This document shows positions 58,561-64,000 of a stretch of DNA of 64,000 bases, piece by piece. The notes beneath the pieces were generated by a model that saw nothing but the letters and a program-made list of their open reading frames with translations, ran no database searches and was not told the origin of the DNA. Position numbers and translations under genes: made by a program. This DNA is from Heterodera schachtii (taxonomy: Eukaryota > Nematoda > Chromadorea > Rhabditida > Heteroderidae). The DNA is taken from positions 2,422,636 to 2,486,635 of the forward strand of contig SIJG01000007.1 in NCBI GenBank assembly GCA_023374025.1. The letters run 5' to 3'. The stretch's first letter is position 1; each line of letters starts with the position of its first letter.

Positions 58561-61500
58561 TCAATTTTTGAGCACATCATTCGCCTTCTTCAGCTCCAGT
58601 GTGAAAAGAAATGGTTCTGTGGAGTTGAAAAGCAATTCGCGTTCCTTGAAAATAATTAATTAATTAATAAAAAAAACTAATGAAACTTTGGGTATTATTA
58701 ATCATCGAGAAAATTCTGTAAAAATACCAATCCCGCCGAATTTTGTGAAAAATGGTGACAAAATAGGGGAAAATTGTTATAATTTGTATCAGTGATGCCA
58801 ACCCGAACCCGAAACCCGAGACCCGAAACCCGAAACCCGAGGTTTTTCTCAACCCGAAACCCGAACCCGAAATTTTTCTCAACCCGAGGCATAGGCAAAA
58901 AAATATGCACCGGTAAGAATGGGGATCTGGGTGAGAAAAGAGAAGGAAATTGTTGGAGAAGGAGATTTTTGAGAAAAAATAATTCATTTACAGCATGTGT
59001 TCAAATTCAAATGTGGTGTAATGGCTATACCTTTTGCCTTTCTTTATTTTTCGCTCGGGTTCAATTCCCCAGTGGTATAGAATATTTTTTACATTTTCTT
59101 TACATTATTTCAATTGAAATTAAATTAATAAAAAATATTTAAACTTAAAAATTATTATTTTTTATTTTTTTAAACAGCCTAAAACCGCAAATTTAACCAA
59201 AACTTTGATCTTTTTTTGACACATTCTGTAAACAAATCGTATTATAAACTACAAAATTTTTCCCGGCGGCGCCTATCGGCACCGCCGGCCCTCCGGTTCC
59301 CCAAAAGTTTTTTGGAAAAACGCCGTAAAAAACGTTTTTAAAGGCAAAAATTTGTCAACTTAAAGCTCAAAAATTTGGCAATTTTTTGGTGAAAATCTGT
59401 TACCAAATTTAACTTAAATTTTCAAATTTTTTCCTGGCGCCTATCGGCACCGCCAGTCTTCTTGTTCGAGAAATTTACATTGAAAAAGCGTGACGCAGAA
59501 AATTTTTAATGATTTTTCATTCGATAAAAAAATTCTTATCGATTTTGAGTATATTATAAAAATTTTTCAATTGACCCGAAACCCGATACCCGAAACCCGA
59601 AGTTTTTCTCAACCCGAAACCCGAACTCGAAATTTTTCGAGTGCCCGACCCGAAACCCGAACCCGAAATTTTTCTCAACCCGCGGCATCACTGATTTGTA
59701 TCAAAAAAATATTTTTTAATTTCACCAAAATTTACTATAATTTTATTTAAATATTTTCATCTTTAATTCTTAGAATATTTCAATTTTATTTAAACATATT
59801 ATTTTTTTGATTTTCTAATTTTTTGTTGCCTAAATATTTTTTTTATTTTGGCTTACTATTACAAAAATTTTTAATTTAATAAAATTTTAATTTTTCATTT
59901 TTGGCAATTGCCAAAATGCTCCCAAAGCAGAAAATGCATGCCTGAATGTTGTTGCAGCAGCTCACTTTTCTGCCAAACTGAATGTTTTCGCGGTCACCAT
60001 TTGCGCCCAAATTCCATTTGAAGCCTTTCGTTGACTTAAAAAATTTTTGAAACTTAATTTGGCCACAAAAAAACAAACAAAAAAAGAATTTTGCACCAAT
60101 TTTGCCGGACGGCCCATTGGGAAAATGCCACTTTTGCCAGTGAATTCAATGCCGCTCAGCTCCATTTTAATGATTCCTGTAAAATTTATCAATTTTATAA
60201 CTTAATTAGCACCATTTTTCGGTTACCCGCCGGCGCAATGACCATGAAATTTTTGTCATCCAATGCCATAATCGGAATGTCCGGCTGCTTTTGCACGTGG
60301 TTGAGCTTTGTTTGGGATAAAATTTATTAAAACTTTTATTTTTAAACTCAAATAATTAGCAGAAAAAGTTGAAATCGGTAATTAATTACTAATTGATCAG
60401 TATATATTGATTAAATAAAAATGCAGAAAAACAGGCACAAAATGGGAATATTCATTTTCCTATTAACTTTTTAGAATTTTGATGGAGAAAAGTTCAATTT
60501 CTTGAATAGACAAAAATTAGGGCTTGTCCAAGGTCTTGGTAGTCTGGTCCAAGTCAAAATTTTTCTGGGTCAGGCTTTGTCTGGGTTTTTTCCAGAAAAT
60601 CCAGGACCAGGTAAACAATTGATCCCAAACCCAGGCAAAGGGCTTTTTGAAAAATGTCAAGCTCTAGAAATTGTTATAAATTTGAGGAGATAATTTCCAA
60701 AAAAAAGTCTCACAAAATTAAATAATTAAAAATTTCTTCCCCAATTATATAATTACCATAGAATGGAGTGCGCATATGATCAGGTCAAGTCGCCCATGCA
60801 AAGAGCCCAACAACAAAATGCCAGAGCTGAATTTTCCACTGTTCGCGCGAAGCTTTTCACCAACAACATCAATGGCCTATAAAATCAATTAATCCATTTT
60901 AGTAAAATTTTAAAATTTTATATATAAAATTTCGGAATATTCGATGATATATTATTGTCAAAAGTTTTTAAAGAAGCAACTAAATTATCAAATTCTTTTA
61001 TCCCCTCGATGCCTTAAGTGATAAAATTTGGCACAAAAAAATTTGAAGACAAAATTTGAATGGGCTTCAAAAATTTTAGTAAAATTTTTTTTTATTGTTT
61101 AGAGATAAGCCGACGATAAAAATAATGAAATTTTCGATGCCAAGAGTTATAAAAAGTTGTCTTCAAAAATTTAAGATAAAATTCTATGGACTCAAAAATT
61201 TAGTAAGAAAAAAATAATTAATTTTTGTTTCGATTTTTGAAAGTCGACGATTTATCTGAAATAAAAGTTTTAATTTTATACACATTTTCTATTGAAATTT
61301 GAACAAATGCTCATATTTTTACCATTAAATACAAATTTGTATATGAAAAATATTTCTTTTTTGTAAATTTTACTTTATTTTGTCCAAAATTTTCAAAAAT
61401 TCATTTTCCTATTTTTTTCTTTGGACTATTCAATTCATGCAATTGATGGGCCATGCCTTTTCCAAGTCCGTCTTTTGCTCGTCCTTAATTTGTGCCATTT

Positions 61501-63686
61501 GAATGGCGCTGTTCGCCTCCTTAATGTACTGCTTGGTGTCGTTGCTGATGGTCTCCAAATCGCCAGCAATCACATCAGGCATTTCCACATGACCACTTTT
61601 GTTCATTTTGATCAACTCATTGCTGGCCCCGTCGAGCACAACCTTTTGAACAGAAAATTAATTATGTAATTAATTAAAATTATTAATTTATAAGTAGAGA
61701 CGGGTTTTTTGTTCAACAAAAACCACAAAATTTTGTTTAAATAGAAAAATTTAAATAAAAATATTTTTTAATAAATGTAAAAAATATATTCAATCAGTAC
61801 AAAAACTTTTATATAAAAATTTTAATAAAAAATTGTTAAACCAATTTTTTGGACCATAAAATCGTAAAAAGTAATAGGCAAATGGCACAAAACAAAAAAT
61901 GAAGGCCTAAAAATCTTTTTTTTTTTTTGTATTTTAAAATGCATGATTTAAAAAAAAAAAGTTTCTACGAAGTCAAAAGGTAAAATTAAAAAGGAAAAAA
62001 TGAAGAGTATATGTAACATATTACGGTAAAATTTTAAAATTACTATTTTTAACGCTAATTAAAAATCCCTAATTAAAAAAGCGCTGTCAGCGGAAAAAGA
62101 ACATGTGAATTGAAGAGATTGGAAAAGACACGAGAGCAATAATGAAACAGTGCGTGACTCCTTGCACAATGTTTTCCCTCCCTTCCACCCCATCGAATTA
62201 ACGCGCAATTATTTTGCACTATTTATAAGGAATCAATTTTTGTATGGTAGTGCATGTGATTCTCTGCTGACGCCGTTTCCCGTACGCATGCAGCAGTAGT
62301 AGGGCCCTATTATTATATTATATTACCATTTCCATATTTAATAATTATTACGGATTTTACACTGTACAAGGAATTGTACAGCCTGAAAATGGCATTACGA
62401 TAGGAATACGGTTGTATTCGGTTGGAGTCGGATTCTGGGATTCACACAGTTTTTGAAGGAATTTTTACGCCATTTCTCATGAATTCTATTTTAAATGCTG
62501 GAGTTAGACACGGGCGAAAAATTTGCACTAGAATTTGAATTTTGTATATGAAATTAAAAGAAATTCTCAAAAATTTTGGGACTGCGACATTATTTTTAAA
62601 AAATAGTAAAAAATATTGTGATTACTTATTACTATAGCCCGAAACCGGGATTTCGGTTCTAAATCGGGATTTTTGTATTAACTCAAAAAAAAATTTAAAT
62701 AAGAAAAAAGCACAAATTTTTTCCGCTCGACTACCTTACAAAATAAGAGAAGAAATTTTGAAAAATTTTTCAAGAATTTTTCAATGAGAATTTTTTGAGT
62801 TAGAGCAAAAATCACGGCTCGGTACTGAAATCGCAGTTGTTCCGGGCTTAAATAATTACAAAAAAAATCACAAATACTTATGTGGGTCAAAAAATGAAAT
62901 AAATAGTAAAAGACAAAAATGAAATTTTTCTCGAGCAATGAATCAGACAGACCAAACTCTCGAATAGCTTTATGAAATCTTGAAAATTTAGTAAATTTAG
63001 TTTAATTTAATTTTGGATTAAAATGTTTCTTTCTTTACCTTTAAAGCTGCTTCATTCCATAGGTGGATCCAATCTTCGGGCAAATCTTCTGATGTTTCGG
63101 CTGGTCCGTTCACAAAAATGACCACAAGCTTTTCTGGGTCACTGATGAGCGTGAATTTTCGCTCTAAAATTAATAAAAAAAAAACATAATTTTAATATAT
63201 AAATTATTTTAATGGATTTACAGCGGACTTTAGACTAAGATAGTTATGAAAAAACCCGAAAATCTCTCGGGAAAAAAATAAACACGTGCGAGATAAAAAA
63301 GTGTCATTAAAATTCTCGAACAAAAAAAATCAGGGGATGGAGCGAATCTGAAGAATTTTGAAGATTTCTTGGATCAGAATCCCGAGGGTTTCGAGTGCGA
63401 CTTTTGGGTCGGTACCAAAAAAAAAAATCTGGGAGTTTCATGATAAATTTTCAAATGCCTATTTTCAAGCAAAAAACAAGGGATCACCACACACACAAAG
63501 CAGAAAACAAAAAAATATTACAAATTTTTTTTTTGAAAATTTTTGATAAAATTTACAAATAAAATTTGCCGAGAATTTCTCTATCATGGAACTTTAAAGA
63601 TTTGAACAACCTTTTGTTTCGGCGGACGCAATATTGGACACTCCAAAAACAAGCAAAAGGGCGGCGACGATTGAATATGAAAGCAT
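58561..63686 (-). CDS. Unrecognised secreted protein, eight exons, 272 residues
   Basis: Exons: 63611-63686, 63039-63163, 61457-61642, 60757-60876, 60227-60305, 60097-60176, 59966-60034, 58561-58644. All phases agree. The protein starts with a signal peptide (MLSYSIVAALLLVFGVSNIA then SAE). It continues ERKFTLISDPEKLVVIFVNG, a predicted helical part (GDLETISNDTKQYIKEANSA), GILLLGSLHGRLDLIICALH, DIPIMALDDKNFMVIAPAG, IEFTGKSGIFPMGRPAKL, KGFKWNLGANGDRENIQFG, and ends LLFNSTEPFLFTLELKKAND-VLKN-stop. Exon 3 joins exon 4 only with a GC donor (AAG before GCATGG), which gives LEKAIDVVGEKL. One N-glycosylation-type site (NST) is near the end, and cysteines are nearly absent after the signal. No transmembrane segment follows the leader. 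I know no family that fits. Confidence 0.75.
58789..59694. mobile_element. TIR element (TCAGTGATGCC ends, TTTGTA duplication) in the last intron of the secreted gene
   Basis: TCAGTGATGCC at 58789 and GGCATCACTGA at 59694 are exact inverted ends. TTTGTA flanks both (58783-58788 and 59695-59700). Just inside each end are long runs of ACCCGAAACCCGA-type repeats (58799-58885 and 59576-59688). The centre has a GC-rich hairpin pair (near 59262-59290 and 59437-59460: GGCGCCTATCGGCACCGCC) shared with the hAT-like element at 22.5 kb. No transposase is encoded. Confidence 0.8.
59005..59085 (+). other. tRNA-like A and B box pair inside the TIR element
   Basis: 'tgtggtgtaatggctatac' resembles a tRNA A box/D-arm, and 'gctcgggttcaattccccag' resembles the T-arm with B box GGTTCAATTCC, spaced about 27 bases apart. 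I could not fold a matching acceptor stem (the 3' side 'tggtata' has no 5' partner in place), so this is a tRNA-derived (SINE-like) relic rather than a working tRNA gene. Confidence 0.4.
60515..60675. repeat. CCAGG/CCTGG-type foldback repeat in an intron
   Basis: Blocks of 'aaggtcttgg', 'ctggtccaag', 'ctgggtcaggc', 'ccaggaccagg' and 'cccaggcaaag' appear in both orientations between 'agggcttgtcc' and 'tgtcaagctc', which are themselves imperfect inverted ends. It lies in the intron between exons 4 and 5 of the secreted 272-residue gene. It is non-coding. Confidence 0.5.
61643..63038 (-). other. Large intron 2 of the secreted gene with a foldback and GC-richer patch
   Basis: The intron is 1.4 kb. 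Bases 62636-62848 start AGCCCGAAACCGGGATTTCGG and end TACTGAAATCGCAGTTGTTCCGGGCT, imperfect inverted ends of a MITE-like element with partly palindromic contents ('tcaaaaaatt' type). Bases 62085-62310 are GC-richer and include CTGACGCCGTTTCCC, shared with the protease intron island. No exon was identified. Confidence 0.5.
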
Positions 63687-64000
63687 TTTTATCACTAAAA
63701 TTTTTGGATATTTGCTCACCAAAATTCAATTCATTTTAATAATTTTACAATAATAAACACTTTTTTAGGTCAAAATTTTGAGTCTAAATTTGACAAATTT
63801 TTTTTTGATTGTTTTATATTCGCAAAAATAGCTACCATTTTCTGTGACTTTGCATGTTTTCGGTATTTACTTTACTAAGACTGACCGGGGTTCTACTGTA
63901 CGAATACCGTATATTTTTTGCACAGTATAATTGCTTTCTACACTTTTTTTACTGAAATAGTTTTTGCTAAAATATTTTGAACTAAAATCTGTAACAGTAC
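63687..64000. other. Upstream region of the secreted gene
   Basis: About 310 bp 5' of the minus-strand start at 63686. AT-rich. 'cggtatttac' (63860) and 'gaataccg' (63902) form a short inverted pair. No promoter motif can be named. Confidence 0.4.

Noticed and set aside
59005..59085. A functional tRNA gene
   Set aside because: A and B boxes are present, but the acceptor stem does not pair and the T-stem has a mismatch; kept only as a tRNA-like relic.
63358..63546. Plus-strand frame reading MKISWIRIPRVSSATFGSV
   Set aside because: Lies in intron 1 of the minus-strand secreted gene, is short and has no motif.

Overview
The window is eukaryotic and reads as nematode genomic DNA. It is very AT-rich. 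Coding exons are short and comparatively GC-rich, most introns are GT-AG with acceptors of the TTTTCAG/TTTTAG type, and a few appear to be GC-AG. A muscle-protein gene matches the module order of C. elegans UNC-22 (twitchin). The AT-rich background, the clustered family of secreted proteins and the apparent GC-AG introns would suit a plant-parasitic tylenchid, but that is inference and the genus cannot be fixed from sequence alone. Exon models here were built by hand from reading frame, splice signals and phase.

Layout. (1) About 1.8-13.5 kb, minus strand: a twitchin-derived gene of about 24 exons and about 1,140 codons. It carries two partly duplicated immunoglobulin blocks and an FN3-Ig block that in UNC-22 lies far downstream. 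It has no kinase domain and ends in a normal stop. One Ig exon carries an in-frame stop from an apparent 1-base loss, so the gene may be degenerating or split. (2) About 13.5-23.3 kb: mostly non-coding, with a pyrimidine tract, several foldback (MITE-like) elements, a dead LINE retrotransposon at 19.05-20.93 kb, a hAT-like element at 22.5-23.2 kb, and a possible small cysteine-rich gene at 15.55-15.92 kb. (3) About 23.4-32.1 kb: a satellite array of about 26 monomers of roughly 345 bp, in two subtypes (A and B) that tend to alternate. (4) About 32.8-51.2 kb: a cluster of an unrecognised secreted-protein family. Four near-complete four-exon copies lie on both strands (34.7+, 40.5-, 45.8-, 49.2+), with at least three relics. 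Each protein is a signal peptide followed by two diverged repeats of one domain. Only the 49.2 kb copy reads through without a frame break. (5) 51.8-57.8 kb, plus strand: a complete eight-exon aspartic protease with signal peptide, propeptide, DTG and DSG catalytic motifs and a Cys-rich insertion. A decayed copy of its 5' end sits at 32.8-33.1 kb, so similar sequence flanks the cluster on both sides. (6) 58.56-63.69 kb, minus strand: an eight-exon gene for an unrecognised secreted protein of 272 residues, tail-to-tail with the protease, with a TIR element in its last intron.

How it fits together: the twitchin-like gene belongs to sarcomere biology and is probably a rearranged paralogue. The right half (secreted two-repeat family, secreted aspartic protease, secreted 272-residue protein) is a neighbourhood of exported proteins expanding and decaying by local duplication among many foldback transposons. 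No operon-like tight spacing is seen.
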